A stretch of DNA of 64,000 nucleotides from Macrosoma leucophasiata (Eukaryota; Arthropoda; Insecta; Lepidoptera; Hedylidae). Shown here piece after piece: positions 1 through 9,833 of the stretch. A program made the translations under genes and the position numbers. Positions within the stretch are counted from its first letter, which is position 1; each line of letters begins with the position of its first letter. Below the pieces are notes generated by a model. That model saw only the letters and a list, made by a program, of their open reading frames with translations. It made no database searches and was not told the origin of the DNA. Location of the stretch: positions 24,526,001 to 24,590,000 of the forward strand of contig JAWQUS010000025.1 in NCBI GenBank assembly GCA_036365455.1. The letters are read 5' to 3'.

Positions 1-576
1 GTGGGTTGTCTGCCAATTCTATTTTAGTTTGTTCTGCACAAAGGTTTATTTTTGCTTGACATGTGATAATACTTACAACTTTTATACATTTATGTCATGT
101 TAGTTAGAACTGGAAAAACTGTGTCTTGATTTGGAATTTGTTGGCATATGACATATTTCTTGTCGAAGAGATCAAGGGTGTGTGTGCAAATGGGTGTGTG
201 TGTTCTTTCCTTTTTCTTTTGTTTCTAGAGACACAAACTTTTTGTTCTCATACATTTTGTTACTAAAGGTTATGCAACTTCTGGTAGCTTTATTTATTCT
301 TAGGGCAACAACTTTAATTATGTTAAACAAAATTCAAAACATCAACTTTTTCCCACATCGCGTCCGAAGACCATTAAGATTCCTATTGCAACAATGGTAG
401 ATGAGTTGACTAACTCATAGTAGTAAGTCAACATAGTTCCTTAGTGAAAAGAGGTTGTGCAGTAAGTTGTGTTAAGTTTATTATGAAAAACGATGCAGTT
501 GGATTTATTTATGCATTTGTAAAAAAGGTGTATAAAAGAATAATGCCTGTAGGTAGCTGTAGCGTCTATAATCTAA
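1..576. other. AT-rich stretch, nothing recognised
   Basis: No convincing coding frame, RNA or repeat was seen. The short ORF near 182-400 has skewed, low-complexity composition and no ATG-linked signal or known motif. Confidence 0.5.
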
Positions 577-722
577 CCCCTTTATTCATAAACGTACATT
601 AGATACGTTTTAGCTATACAATGCATTGTCTTTGTCAGTTGCATTGTCAAATGTGCAGGATAGAAAAAGACAAAGGAGAGATTAGCAGCACTTTAGTTAA
701 AATACGTTTATGAATAAGGGGG
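577..722 (-). mobile_element. MITE family 1 (CCCCCTTATTCATAAACGT ends)
   Basis: A 146-bp element bounded by inverted ends that read CCCCTTTATTCATAAACGTA on the left and the complement on the right. The same element occurs at 8646-8791 and 61850-61992; this copy is in the opposite orientation to those two. There is no coding capacity, so it is a non-autonomous DNA transposon. The superfamily is not certain; flanking bases are compatible with a TA target in the other copies. Confidence 0.8.
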
Positions 723-745
723 TTCATCTATAAATTCGTCGTTTT

Positions 746-835
746 GATGGGGTTTGGGTACTTAGTGGTAAAGCGACTGGACTGGTTATTCTTAGGTCGC
801 AGTTTTGATTCCTACCCGAACTTATATTTTTCGTT
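746..835 (+). repeat. tRNA-derived SINE head (family D)
   Basis: The stretch gggtacttagtggtaaagcg, then ggtcgcagttttgattccta, gives A-box and B-box-like blocks at tRNA spacing, followed by an AT-rich tail. It resembles the tRNA-like head at 16803-16878. It does not fold as a functional tRNA. Confidence 0.5.
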
Positions 836-1682
836 ACATACTTTTTTTAAAATTTCAACAAAATTTATAGCATAAAATCAGCTTAACTTGCCTATGAACA
901 ATTGCAGATAAGTTGCAAAACTTAATCAGATCATTTGAACATAGTTCGTTAGTGAAAAGGGGCCGTGCAGTAACTTGTGCTAACTTTGTTTTGGAAAGCG
1001 AACGGGTTGGAGTGCATTATCAAAGTGAAGGTGACAAAACTGATTCATTTGCGATGCAGATATCTGGCTGCTCATATTCAGTACCTACAAGGTAAAACGT
1101 TACTCTTATTTCATGGAGATAGTATCAAATTATCCAATGCAAATTCAGAACCTACCTGGAGAGAGGTATATAGAGGAGTATTTTATATCGCACCATGTTT
1201 CCAATAAATCAAAATCGCAATAAAATTTTCGGTAATTGGTAATGAGTACAATAAAATTTATGCCAATAACTTTGCTGCCTATTATTTACAGGGAAATAAA
1301 AAAGTGTATTTAAAAAAAAATACTGGAATTAGAGAACTTAAATCAAGGATGACACTATATCATTTACTAATGGAGAGGCAATTGAAGATTTTTTGAATTC
1401 ACTTTACTAGAAGAGCTTAGGGTTTAAAGTGATCACGAATCTGCTTTGAGGCCTCAACTTTTTAAGTGGGTTCATGTACGAGTATATTCATTCATTTAGA
1501 CTCGACGTTTCATTCCACTTAAAAACCTCTATCTATACCTAAAATAACGTCTGTCCCCTTCGAGAAAATTTAGGCGCAAAGCAATAGTCTCTGTAAACCC
1601 AAATGCCACAAAATATCTTCATTCAAAAAAATGCAGATGTCAAGATAGGTAACCTAACCAAGCCGAATAGACGAAAATCGAA
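836..1682. other. AT-rich stretch, nothing recognised
   Basis: The two small overlapping ORFs at 913-1207 lack recognisable motifs and are probably chance frames. Confidence 0.4.
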
Positions 1683-1790
1683 GTAATAAAAGGACCCCAT
1701 CAACCTTTCCGAATACGTACCTAACTCTGAAACAAAGACTTTCGCATCGATAACCGAACGGACCTAATTTCAATTTTTGATAATAAAAAC
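1683..1790 (+). repeat. Local direct repeat, copy 1
   Basis: Starts aaaaggaccccatcaacctt and continues through ttcgcatcgataaccgaacg. A second diverged copy lies at 2812-2945, on the other side of the GC-rich retrocopy. Confidence 0.6.
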
Positions 1791-1969
1791 TAACTTAAGA
1801 ATGAGAAAATTTAAACCTTTTTCAATTACGTTTATGAGATACTCTCGATACTGGGTCACCAAAAAAAAGTCCACTGCAAAAAAACCGTATGTATTACGGT
1901 ATTTGATTGATGTGAACAGCATGATTGTTGGCCTCTTTCATTTGAAAAAATTAATAGTCGCTGCAAGCC

Positions 1970-2633
1970 TTTTTTTACCAGAAGGACTTGCGTTACGCAT
2001 GTCCCTTGAGGAGAGGGATGGGTTATGTAGGACTCCGGGAAAGGACATTCGTCTACCCACTAAAAACCCCTGGGTGTTCTGACTCGTCCTCCATTAGTGG
2101 GGGTCACGGGAACGCTATCGCACACATTCGCGATCCCACCGGCGGCTGCTCGTTTCCGAGCCATCCTCGGAGCCTTTTGGCTTCAACCAGCACTAGTGGT
2201 GTGCGGAACTCCTGCACGCCAGCCAGCCCGGGGCCTTTCTCCATTCGGGTGACGGACATCCCCTAGTCCGGCACCCAAAGGTCCCTGCCCCGACCACTCA
2301 CAACGCCAGGCGTCCCAAAACGCCCGGGTGAAGGGGTCCAGGGGCACACATTTTGGCCCCGGAGGAACGGGACGATCAGGGTCAAACTGACCGTCAACCG
2401 CCCCTCCGCGTCCCAATCTGAAGATGGGACCAGCGCTAGGCGGCTGCGGATAGGGTGTTAGGCCAACAATATACTCATACACCTCTCCCCGAGCCATCTC
2501 CCCACCACAGCTGCGAGTGGCGGGCAGAGCCACCCTAAACGCCGGTTTGAGTGCCCCTCTCTAGGTTTCTCTTGGCTTCACCAACCGGGTACTGAGCCCC
2601 TCCACGACGACAAGGCCGAAACCCTCGGAGGGG
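1970..2633 (-). mobile_element. GC-rich 5'-truncated retrocopy with 14-bp target duplication
   Basis: A sharply GC-rich block in AT-rich surroundings. It is flanked by a perfect direct repeat AGTCGCTGCAAGCC (1956-1969 and 2634-2647). The left boundary begins with a run of T, that is, a poly(A) tail on the minus strand. This is the signature of target-primed reverse transcription, so the block is a LINE-mobilised sequence in minus orientation. A 116-codon frame (2533-2183, minus) is open, but I see no known domain; it could be chance in GC-rich DNA. The 3' part, with ggggtttttagtgggtagac on the minus strand, resembles LINE 3' untranslated regions. The source element is not identified. Confidence 0.7.
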
Positions 2634-2702
2634 AGTCGCTGCAAGCCTAGCTGATAAATAAAAAATGTCTATCTTCAAACAATACACATGTAAAGTTAAG
2701 TT

Positions 2703-2772
2703 GTTACCACACTGATTGATCGACATCGGTTCACGTTGACTAATTTATTCTACCATCGATCGGTGTGGTAAC
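2703..2772. repeat. Imperfect inverted repeat
   Basis: GTTACCACACTGATTGATCG on the left pairs with CGATCGGTGTGGTAAC on the right across about 34 bases. No family assignment. Confidence 0.6.
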
Positions 2773-2811
2773 ACCCTAACATTAGCTAACCTAGCTGGAA
2801 GAGAGACATAT

Positions 2812-2945
2812 AAAAAGGACCCCATTAACCTTTCCGAATACGGAACTTTGAAACAAAGGATCTGTCTCTTTATTTCTCTTGGCACGCGTTTTCGCATCGA
2901 TAACCAAACGGACTTAATTTCAATCTTTGCTAATGGAATGCGGCA
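2812..2945 (+). repeat. Local direct repeat, copy 2
   Basis: Diverged copy of 1683-1790 with an internal insertion of about 30 bases (ctctttatttctcttggcac) before the shared ttcgcatcgataacc block. Confidence 0.6.
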
Positions 2946-3456
2946 CTTCAGAAGGAATGAACGATTCATTTTGTGATGAAGCATGTACCATTATTAAGTG
3001 GACGATTTATATATAGTGTTCATAACGTTGATTAATGATTTGGTCCTTTGCTTCCTGCTATATACCTTCCTGCTTATGAACAAAAGCCCATTGAAAGAGG
3101 AGATAATGTTACTGTGTGTATATTGATGTTGCAAGGCAACGTAAATCTACGACAGATTTGACTGTGTGTTCTGCATTTGAAATGTTTTAAACGTATATTT
3201 TGGCGTCGCATTGGTTGTGTTGCATGAATTTAGGTAGATTAATGGACTAACATACTTAAAGCTATTGTTTTTCAAAACCTGCTCTTATTAAAAGTTCACA
3301 CTGATGGTAAGTGAATACTAAACTAAGTGAATACAACGTAATCTACGGGAAGCAAATATAAATTATTTTTAGATTTTAAATATATTACGTTCTTAGTGTT
3401 TTTATGGCGTGCATTTTCTAAAATATATCCTTGTTCATTTATGATGACGAGATACG
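2946..3456. other. AT-rich stretch
   Basis: No gene seen. Around 3255-3325 there is weak similarity (gcttttcaaaa, then gtaagtgaatac) to 4810-4855, so the local duplication listed next may extend this far left. Confidence 0.4.
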
Positions 3457-3713
3457 ACCATAGTGAGTTTTCCAAAAAAAATAATTTAGTTCAATTTAGC
3501 AAAAACTATTAAGCTATGCCAAATTGTTGTAACTCAACAATATACTACAATAATTATGAATGAAAAATCGTTTCATACTATTTTTAGTCAGGATTAAAGT
3601 TGTACCAAACTACCAATGTTTGTGTACAAACAATCCTCATTACTTAACAGAAGCATCTACAACAACGTATCCATTAACTGAAAGGATAACGTCGCTTATA
3701 TTACCACAACCAT
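3457..3713 (+). repeat. Local duplication unit 1
   Basis: Begins ccatagtgagttttccaaaa and ends in ttaactgaaaggataacgtc. Related units are at 3938-4760 (interrupted by SINE-A) and 5225-5470. The junction gtgtacaaacaatcctcatt here is uninterrupted, so it preserves the site into which SINE-A inserted in unit 2. Confidence 0.7.
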
Positions 3714-3939
3714 AGCAGAGAATATGTAATAATACTACGTATAGAATGGACACTTAGACGTCCCGCCCGATTTGCCCGCATCACCCAACCCCTTCCCCTC
3801 TTATGGGCGACGGTTGGTATTTTGTACGTGCTACGCACACAGGTGCGCGTGTAAATACACGTCACTGATTGATGTCTGTGTAATAGAAACCAAATTAAGC
3901 GTTTGTATGGAATTTTGGCGGAGTGTCCGCGGTGTGACC
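3714..3939. repeat. Unclassified dispersed repeat (family I), copy 1
   Basis: About 226 bp, starting gcagagaatatgtaataata and ending gagtgtccgcggtgtgac. A close second copy is at 27138-27363. It contains gtaaatacacgtcactgatt and a GC-rich middle. No terminal repeats or poly(A) were found, so the mode of spread is unclear. Confidence 0.7.
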
Positions 3940-4760
3940 ATAGTGAGTTTTCCAAAAAGTTTAATTTTGTTCAATTTAGCAAAAACTAATAAGGTATGCA
4001 ACATTGTTGTTACTAAACAACATAATTCAATAATTATGGCATTTAGTTACATTTTGTTTTATTCAGGATGAAAGTTTTACTAAACTACGAATGTTTGTGT
4101 ACACACTTTTTTTTTTACTGGTGGTAGAGCTCCAGTGATGGAGCTCGCGGGCGTAGGCACCACCGCATTACCTAATATACTTGCCGATAAATGGTAGTGT
4201 TCAGCACTATCGTGTTCCGGTCAGGTGGTAATGTACGGCCCTGTAATTTCCGGCACAGAGGCATAACACCTTAGGCCTCAGGAGTGGTAACGCATCTGCA
4301 TTTTTACCTCTGGTCATTGTATGGGTGTCTATAGGCTGCAGTCATCACTTAACATCAATGTGAACTGTATGGTTGTTTGCCACTTTTAAAACTATAAAAA
4401 AAAAAAACGCAATCCTCATTACTTAACAGTAGCAACTAGATCAACGTATCCATTAACTGAAAGGATAACGTTGCGTACATTCTATCGAACAACGGAATCT
4501 CGTTTAGCAGATTACAATGGCAGCCATGTAACATTCTGCTGTTACTTATTGATAGATGAATGGGGCGGATTTTCAAATAATCATTATGTCGATAAAATAA
4601 GCAAGTACAGCGTGGTAATTTGAATTGATTGTCAACAAACAATGTACTAATAAAAAAAATATTCCTAAAATATATTTTAGGCATTTGACAAACACAAGTA
4701 AATGAGATGGATGTTAAGAAATTGAAATTAAAAAAAAACACGTTAATGGACATGAATGTG
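3938..4760 (+). repeat. Local duplication unit 2, split by SINE-A
   Basis: Matches unit 1 from ccatagtgagttttccaaaa to aactacgaatgtttgtgtac. It is then interrupted by the SINE-A copy at 4117-4407 and resumes at caatcctcattacttaacag. Downstream it matches unit 3 (tacattctatcgaacaacgg). Confidence 0.65.
4117..4407 (+). mobile_element. SINE-A copy 1 (full length)
   Basis: The family runs from actggtggtagagctccagt to cacttccattacataaaaaa, about 285 bp plus an A-rich tail. It lacks tRNA A and B boxes and has no ORF. The first ~48 bases form a hairpin: GAGCTCC pairs with GGAGCTC, and GGTGGT with ACCACC. Most full copies share the same 5' base, which favours a defined SINE over random LINE truncations, although the 3' part resembles tails of lepidopteran non-LTR elements. 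I cannot give a library name. This copy sits inside duplication unit 2. Confidence 0.85.
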
Positions 4761-4967
4761 GACTACAGTTACCAAATAAATACTCTGAGTGTACTGGAAA
4801 TATTTGAAGCAATTGCTTTTCAAAAACTCTTATTTGACGATAAGTGAATACTAATACCTCTAGTTATGTACACAAAAACTAAAATTATCAATGCAGAGGC
4901 GATGCCAGGCGGGGCCTAAAAGTAAAAACCAATTGTGCTCATTTCGTGATACAGTATGTCGGAGAGG

Positions 4968-5036
4968 CAGTGGTAGAGCTCCAGTGACGGAGCTCGCGGG
5001 CGTAGGCACCACCGCCTTACCTAATATACTTGCCGT
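4968..5036 (+). mobile_element. SINE-A fragment (5' end only)
   Basis: Carries the 5' hairpin and the next ~20 bases, then stops at cttgccg where other copies continue. It is therefore a 3'-deleted remnant, abutting the Helitron that starts at 5048. Confidence 0.75.
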
Positions 5037-5047
5037 TGACTAACTAG

Positions 5048-5229
5048 TCTATACTGATATAACAAAGAAAAACATTTGTGTTATTGTATGAATGCTTGTA
5101 ACGTTTTCACACAAAAACGAATAAACCGATTTCAAAAATTCTTATACCGTTCGAAGGCTGCGTCTTCACTGAGCGACATAGGCTATATTACACTCATTGA
5201 ACCCGTGCGAAGCTGGGTCGAGCCGCTAG
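5048..5229 (+). mobile_element. Short non-autonomous Helitron
   Basis: Begins TCTATACTGATATAAC, contains the block gtaacgttttcacacaaaaa typical of insect Helitron remnants, and ends in gtcgagccgCTAG followed by T. A TC start and CTAG end with no target duplication is the Helitron pattern. No Rep-helicase coding is present. Confidence 0.7.
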
Positions 5230-5470
5230 TCTTTTACAACTACCAATACTGTACTATACAAACTATCTTCATTACTTGACAGAAGTTACTTTATCAATGC
5301 ATTTATTAACTGAACGGATAATCTCGCGTACATTCTATCGAACAACGGAATCTCGTTTACAAAATTACTATGGGGCGATGAAACGTTTCGCTGCTGCTTA
5401 TTGATTGATGAATATTGAGGCTTTGACATCATCTTATAGGAAGGTTTCTACGAAGTATCGATAAGTGTAA
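5230..5470 (+). repeat. Local duplication unit 3
   Basis: Matches unit 2 through cttcattacttgacagaagt and tacattctatcgaacaacgg. It lies directly downstream of the Helitron. See the findings for the open frame shared among units. Confidence 0.6.
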
Positions 5471-5504
5471 CAACGTTTTGTTATGGTATCACAATATATT
5501 TTTT

Positions 5505-5741
5505 GTATGTATGTATGTATCTTCCCGGCAGGTCCCTAACGGGGTAGGCAGAGAGTGTAGAGCGCCAGACATCCCGGTTCTGACAAACGTCTCGTGCCTC
5601 GTCTACCTTCATCATTCTCTTCATACATGCACGCCGATTCCTAAGACTTTTGACCCCACCATCAGACAGAACTCGACCTATTTGGTCATGGTAGGTCAGC
5701 CTTGGTCTTCCTGGGCCTCTGCAACCATCCACATTCGCATG
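5505..5741 (-). mobile_element. LINE family B, 3' end of ORF2 (5'-truncated)
   Basis: On the minus strand the frame encodes a C-terminal segment beginning GCRGPGRPRLTYHDQIGRV and ending VWRSTLSAYPVRDLP, followed by a (GTAT)n-type tail (tgtatgtatgtatgtat on the plus strand). The GRGRPR motif after the reverse transcriptase is typical of RTE-like insect LINEs. The longer copy at 58128-58665 shows the upstream part. This is an inactive 5'-truncated insertion. Confidence 0.8.
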
Positions 5742-5989
5742 TTTTTTGTATGCATTAAATATGCAATAAATCTTCTAAAGCACTATACATAATAATATAT
5801 AAAAAAATATAATAAATACAATACATGAAACAAATAAATAAAATTGGAGTGTCTGGCATATAACAATAAACGCATTTTTATTAGTGTTTGTTATCAGCCA
5901 ACAAGCATTATATCTAATTGTTGTGATAAAAACAACATTTAACCCTACTTAATGTTATAAAAATGTGAATGTAAGTTTATTTGTTACAC
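5742..5989. other. AT-rich stretch, nothing recognised
   Basis: No coding frame, RNA or repeat of note. Confidence 0.4.
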
Positions 5990-6130
5990 TTTTACGTGAA
6001 AACTACCTTACCAATCATCATGAAACTGATGTACACATATTCATCACACATTGAAGGTAAAAATATAACATATGATACGTTTTAATAAAAGAAAAAAGCA
6101 AACGCGGACGAAGTCGCGGGCAACAGCTAG
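5990..6130 (+). mobile_element. Helitron 3' part
   Basis: Contains cgtgaaaactaccttaccaa and ends in gaagtcgcgggcaacagCTAG with a following T. The 5' limit is uncertain. It has the same 3' end type as the Helitron split by the BEL element (43672-49913). Confidence 0.65.
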
Positions 6131-6232
6131 TACAATATAATGATAAGTCGTCATTTTCTCATGGATTCTTTCGAAACATAATGGATGTTAAGTTAATCAC
6201 TTAAGGCACAAATGCTGTAAAAACTTACTTTT

Positions 6233-6511
6233 ACTGGTGGTAGAAATCCAGTGACGGAGCTCGCGGGCGTAGGCACCACCGCATTACCTAATATACTTGC
6301 CGTTAAATGGTAGTGTTCAGCACTATCGTGTTCCGGTCAGGTGGTAATGTACGGCCCTGTAATTTCCGGCACAGAGGCATAACACCTAATGCCTCAGGCG
6401 TGGCAGCGCATTTACATTTTGACCTCTGGTCATTGTGTGGGTGTCTATTGGCTGCAGTCATCACTTAACATCAATGTGAACTGCACGCTTGTTTGCCACT
6501 TTTATAACATA
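6233..6511 (+). mobile_element. SINE-A copy 3 (full length)
   Basis: Complete 5' hairpin with some changes (tagaaatcc for tagagctcc). The 3' end is diverged (cttttataacatac) with little poly(A), indicating an older copy. Confidence 0.8.
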
Positions 6512-6522
6512 CGGTCAAAATA

Positions 6523-6665
6523 ACGTTTTCGCAGGTTTTCGCGAGCTTCATACATTGTGAAAATTAAATTTGCGGATTTTCTCGCGTATACAACACTCCC
6601 AAACTTTCACTCATACCCGACGTTTCGGTCGCTTTCCAGCTACCGTGGTTACGGACAGTCTGCCC
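6523..6665. repeat. Unclassified repeat (family N), copy 1
   Basis: Shares aatttgcggattttctcgcg and acaacactcccaaactt with 32935-33020. Its left part is the reverse complement of 33090-33150, so the family carries inverted ends around a core. Confidence 0.55.
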
Positions 6666-7234
6666 GAAAAGGTCAAAGATCTACTATGACTTCCTAATTC
6701 AGATTTTTCGTGCGGATATTATCCTACTTAATAATTCATCGACAGCACCCATCCCTAGTTTCCAGTGTTCAAATTCAGGATGGGGTGTTGTTAATATCTA
6801 ATACGCGTAAGTAGTAGATATGGTATTTAATCTATTACGTATTTGCTTGTACTCCGGCAAATACACGTTTATTGTAAAGTGTATTTATTATGTTCTGTTT
6901 ATTTGCATCTATGCTATAGACGTTCACATCATTTGATTTTCATGATAATCTGTACTAGATTTAAGCTCTAATTTAAAAAAGCTAATTAAGTTTGCGGCAA
7001 CCAAACCTTATAAAAAATATATATTTATTTAAAACAAACGGACAGAGTGACAGTATCGTACAAAATCAAAATAGGAATCATCCAATTATCATAAAAACAA
7101 TCTTTATAAGGAAGCTAAATGCTTACTTGCCCTTTACCCTGTGACGTCAGTAAGTTTATCAGATTACCTGTAATCTATCGGTTCCCACGCTGGGTAAAGG
7201 GCTTATTAAGCGGATTTGGGGGGGGTTTGTACAC
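6666..7234. other. AT-rich stretch with one inverted repeat
   Basis: The only structure seen is GCCCTTTACCC near 7130-7142 against GGGTAAAGGGC near 7192-7203. No gene is recognised. Confidence 0.4.
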
Positions 7235-7345
7235 TTAACTAGCTCTTACTGAGTTTGTTGGGTAGCGGAGTTCTTCTCAGTAGTGACTGCATTTGGAACT
7301 CTGCTAAGTGAATAACTTTGATCTTGACGAATAAGTTTTTCTTTA
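7235..7345 (+). repeat. Unclassified repeat (family K), copy 1
   Basis: Contains ggtagcggagttcttctcag and tctgctaagtgaat, ending in T-rich acagatttttctttttctt-like sequence. Other copies are near 14760-14875 and 55170-55285. Confidence 0.6.
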
Positions 7346-7489
7346 TCTTCTTTTTTTTTGTGATTATTATATTTAAACTAAGTTCTATAATTTATATTTT
7401 AATTTAGAGTGTATCTCTATAAAAGTAAGGCTTAAGTGATGTAGCACTAACCTGTGGGGTTATAGTTGCTTGTAACTTTAATATTGTAT

Positions 7490-7703
7490 AGATATCTTCA
7501 CGCCAGGACCTTTACGGAGCAGGCAGATAGTGTGGAGCGTCAGATATCACAGTCCAGACATATCTCCCGTGCTTTTTCTACACTCATCATTCTCTGCATA
7601 CATGCACGCCGATTCCTAAGACTTTTGACTCCACCCATTGACAATACTTGAATTATTTGGTCACGGTACGTCAGTCTTAGTCTTCTTGGGCCTCTACAAC
7701 CAT
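7490..7703 (-). mobile_element. LINE family B tail, degenerate
   Basis: Diverged copy of the LINE-B 3' end (ttcacgccaggacctttacg), with substitutions that break the coding frame. It is immediately followed by a 5'-truncated SINE-A. Confidence 0.7.
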
Positions 7704-7719
7704 TGTTACTTCAATAACG

Positions 7720-7957
7720 TGTTACCTAATATAGTTGCCGCTAAATGGTAGTGTTCAGCACTATCGTGTTCCGGTTAGGTGGTAATGTACGGCCCTGTAA
7801 TTTCTGGCACAGAGGCATAACACCTTAGGCCTAAGGAGTGGTAACACATCTGCATTTTGACCTTGGTCTTTGAGTGGGTGTCTATAAGCAGCAGTCATCA
7901 TTTAACATCAATGTGAAATGCATGCTTGTATACCACTTCCATTACATAAAAAAAAAC
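7720..7957 (+). mobile_element. SINE-A copy, truncated after the hairpin
   Basis: Starts at ttacctaatatagttgccgc, just 3' of the ~48-base 5' hairpin, and is then complete to the A-rich tail. Copies at 17564 and 26641 start at nearly the same point. Confidence 0.8.
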
Positions 7958-8345
7958 ACACTAAAACCGTTCAAATCTACATTCTTAGACTATGCTTAAA
8001 CTATACAGTAGATAGATTGCTTTAATTCATTCCACTTCCATAAAAGGAGACAATGTTTTACAGCAGCTGTCATAACAAAACCGCAGTAGACAAACAGTGA
8101 AGTTACAGTCAGAATTTTTAGTAAGCTTGGCAATGAACGGAGACATTTTGGCAGTGTCACGAAGGATTTTAAACGGAATATTTTAAGCCGTACAGTTCTG
8201 GATTTTTGGTTGAAATAATAGCAACGGACTTTGATCGTCCGTTGGTACGTTAATCTCCATGTAGCGTTCAAAAGATCTGCATCATTTTTAACTGACAAAA
8301 AGTTAAAAAAGGGCACAATGGACTTTGTAAGCGTTGATAGCTTTT
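7958..8345. other. Unassigned stretch with a minus-strand open frame
   Basis: A minus-strand frame of about 129 codons (8385-7996) runs through this region. Its first residues lie inside a SINE-A fragment and no domain is recognisable. I treat it as a chance or decayed frame. Confidence 0.3.
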
Positions 8346-8415
8346 TATTTATGTAATGTATGTGGCAAACCAGCATGCAGTTCACATTGATGTTAAATGA
8401 TGACTGCAGCCTAAA
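8346..8415 (-). mobile_element. SINE-A 3' fragment
   Basis: About 70 bases of the SINE-A 3' end on the minus strand, from gtaatgtatgtggcaaacca to actgcagcct. Confidence 0.7.
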
Positions 8416-8492
8416 AAAACATACACAAAAACGTTATGTAAAATGTCTAGTTTAATTGTCCAACCTGCTCTACATCAGTGGTACACAGGGCC

Positions 8493-8564
8493 CCAAATGA
8501 AAATCAGCGTCAGGTCGATTGATGTTATCGACCTGACATGAAGCTGATTAGGGCTCCCATTTGG
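8493..8564. other. Long imperfect hairpin, miRNA-like
   Basis: Three consecutive stems: GTCAGGTCGAT (8509-8519) with ATCGACCTGAC (8527-8537), AATCAGC with GCTGATT, and CCAAATG with CATTTGG. The loop is 7 bases, with small bulges. It could be a pre-miRNA-like fold or a MITE remnant. Confidence 0.4.
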
Positions 8565-8645
8565 ACCAGACGTGAGACTTAATCTCTTTTTTGTTAACTT
8601 TTATTGTGTTGTTTTTTTGTATCGAATTAATTGTTTGTAATCTAT

Positions 8646-8791
8646 CCCCCTTATTCATAAACGTATTGTAGCTGAAGTGTTGCTAATCTCTCCTTTGTAT
8701 TTTCCTATCCTGCACATTTGACAATACAATTGGCAAAGACAAAGCATTCCATAGCTAAAACGTATCCAATATACGTTTATGAATAAGGGGG
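8646..8791 (+). mobile_element. MITE family 1, copy 2
   Basis: 146 bp with inverted ends CCCCCTTATTCATAAACGTA and the complement. The flanks are ...tctat and tatat, compatible with a TA target. Confidence 0.85.
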
Positions 8792-9222
8792 TATATATAT
8801 AAAAAAGACAATTGCTGTTCGTTAGTTTTGCTAAAACTCGAGAACAGCTGGACTGAATTGGCTAATTTTGGTTTAGAATGATTTTTAAAAGTCCAGGGAA
8901 GGTTTAAAACGTAAGAAAATGTGAAGAAATTGAAGGGGAATAGTAAAAATCATAATTTTCCCACACAAATAATCCGTATCTATCAAACCTTTGACACATT
9001 ATTTCATTTTGAGACAACACAAAGATTTCCGGGTCAGCTAGTCTTCTAATAATTTCGCTTTTTGCTGTCTCTGTGCTGTCCAAATAAATGTTTTCTTTCT
9101 TTCTTTCTAAAATTGTGTACATAGATCGTAATTAATACGAGTACCTACATCGTAAACATTATTAGCAGCATTATTAAAACAACATCATAAAAAAAAGCTA
9201 ACATTTCGATGAAATCAAAACA
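8792..9222. other. AT-rich stretch with a short CTTT microsatellite
   Basis: A ctttctttctttct run is at about 9092-9108. Nothing else is recognised. Confidence 0.4.
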
Positions 9223-9480
9223 CTTATTTTATTTTTAAAGAAAAATGGAAAGAAAAAATTGACTTCAGGCGAGACTCGAACTCGCGACCTACTGGGAATC
9301 TAGTCCAGCCGCTCTTCCAATTGAGCTACTGAAGCCCTGCCCGATTTGTCAAATCTTTCCTTCACATCTATTGCATTGCTTTATGGTAGCAGCAGCGCCA
9401 TCTATTACCAACTATGCTAGTTAGGCAACCGATATAATAGAATTTTCAGTTTATTGAATATCGTAAAGAAGTCGCTTTTA
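9223..9480 (-). repeat. tRNA-like repeat (family T), copy 1
   Basis: Minus-strand positions 9335-9262 fold as a cloverleaf: acceptor GCTTCAG with CTGAAGT (one G-T pair), D stem GCTC with GAGC, T stem GCGAG with CTCGC, and an anticodon stem with 4 of 5 pairs. A T-run follows at the 3' end, as for Pol III termination. The loop would read AGA (Ser), but there is no long variable arm, so it is not a normal tRNA-Ser. The same ~250-bp flanks (agcagcagcgccatctatta) accompany each copy, so the unit spreads as a repeat. Confidence 0.75.
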
Positions 9481-9488
9481 CCCTTAAG

Positions 9489-9833
9489 AATTGTTTGATA
9501 TTATTTCGCATTAACACATGCTTGTGAAATATATTTTATTTTTAAAGAAAAATGGAATTCTACTAAAAACTAGATTCCCAGTAGGTCGCGAGTTCGAGTC
9601 TCGCCTGAAGTCAAATTTTTCTTTCCATTTTTCTTTAAAAATAAAATATATTTCGCTTCTTTACAAGAATAATGTGACATTTCATATAGAACGATTTAGA
9701 TGAAATTTCACGTTATTCTTGTAAGAATAATGTTGCATTTCATAAAGAACGATTTAGATGAAATGTCACATTATTCTTGTAAAGAGGCGATTTCACAAGC
9801 ATGTGTTAATGCGAAATAATATTAAAACAATCA
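9489..9833. mobile_element. Foldback element enclosing a partial tRNA-like repeat
   Basis: The outer arms (tatttcgcattaacacatgc near 9505-9525 and gcatgtgttaatgcgaaata near 9798-9820) are inverted copies. Inner arms ttacaagaataatgtgacat and the complement lie at about 9660 and 9765-9785. Between them is a plus-strand 3' half of the tRNA-like unit (9571-9613). This looks like an inverted duplication of family T flanking DNA. Confidence 0.65.

Noticed and set aside
2183..2533. 116-codon minus ORF as a host protein
   Set aside because: Lies wholly within a retrocopy with a target duplication; no recognisable domain; long frames are common in GC-rich DNA.
7996..8385. 129-codon minus-strand ORF as a gene
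   Set aside because: Its N-terminal codons are SINE-A sequence and the rest has no motif or start of its own.
9262..9335. Functional tRNA-Ser(AGA) gene on the minus strand
   Set aside because: The fold is good, but tRNA-Ser needs a long variable arm, one anticodon-stem pair is mismatched, and the unit recurs with the same flanks as a repeat.
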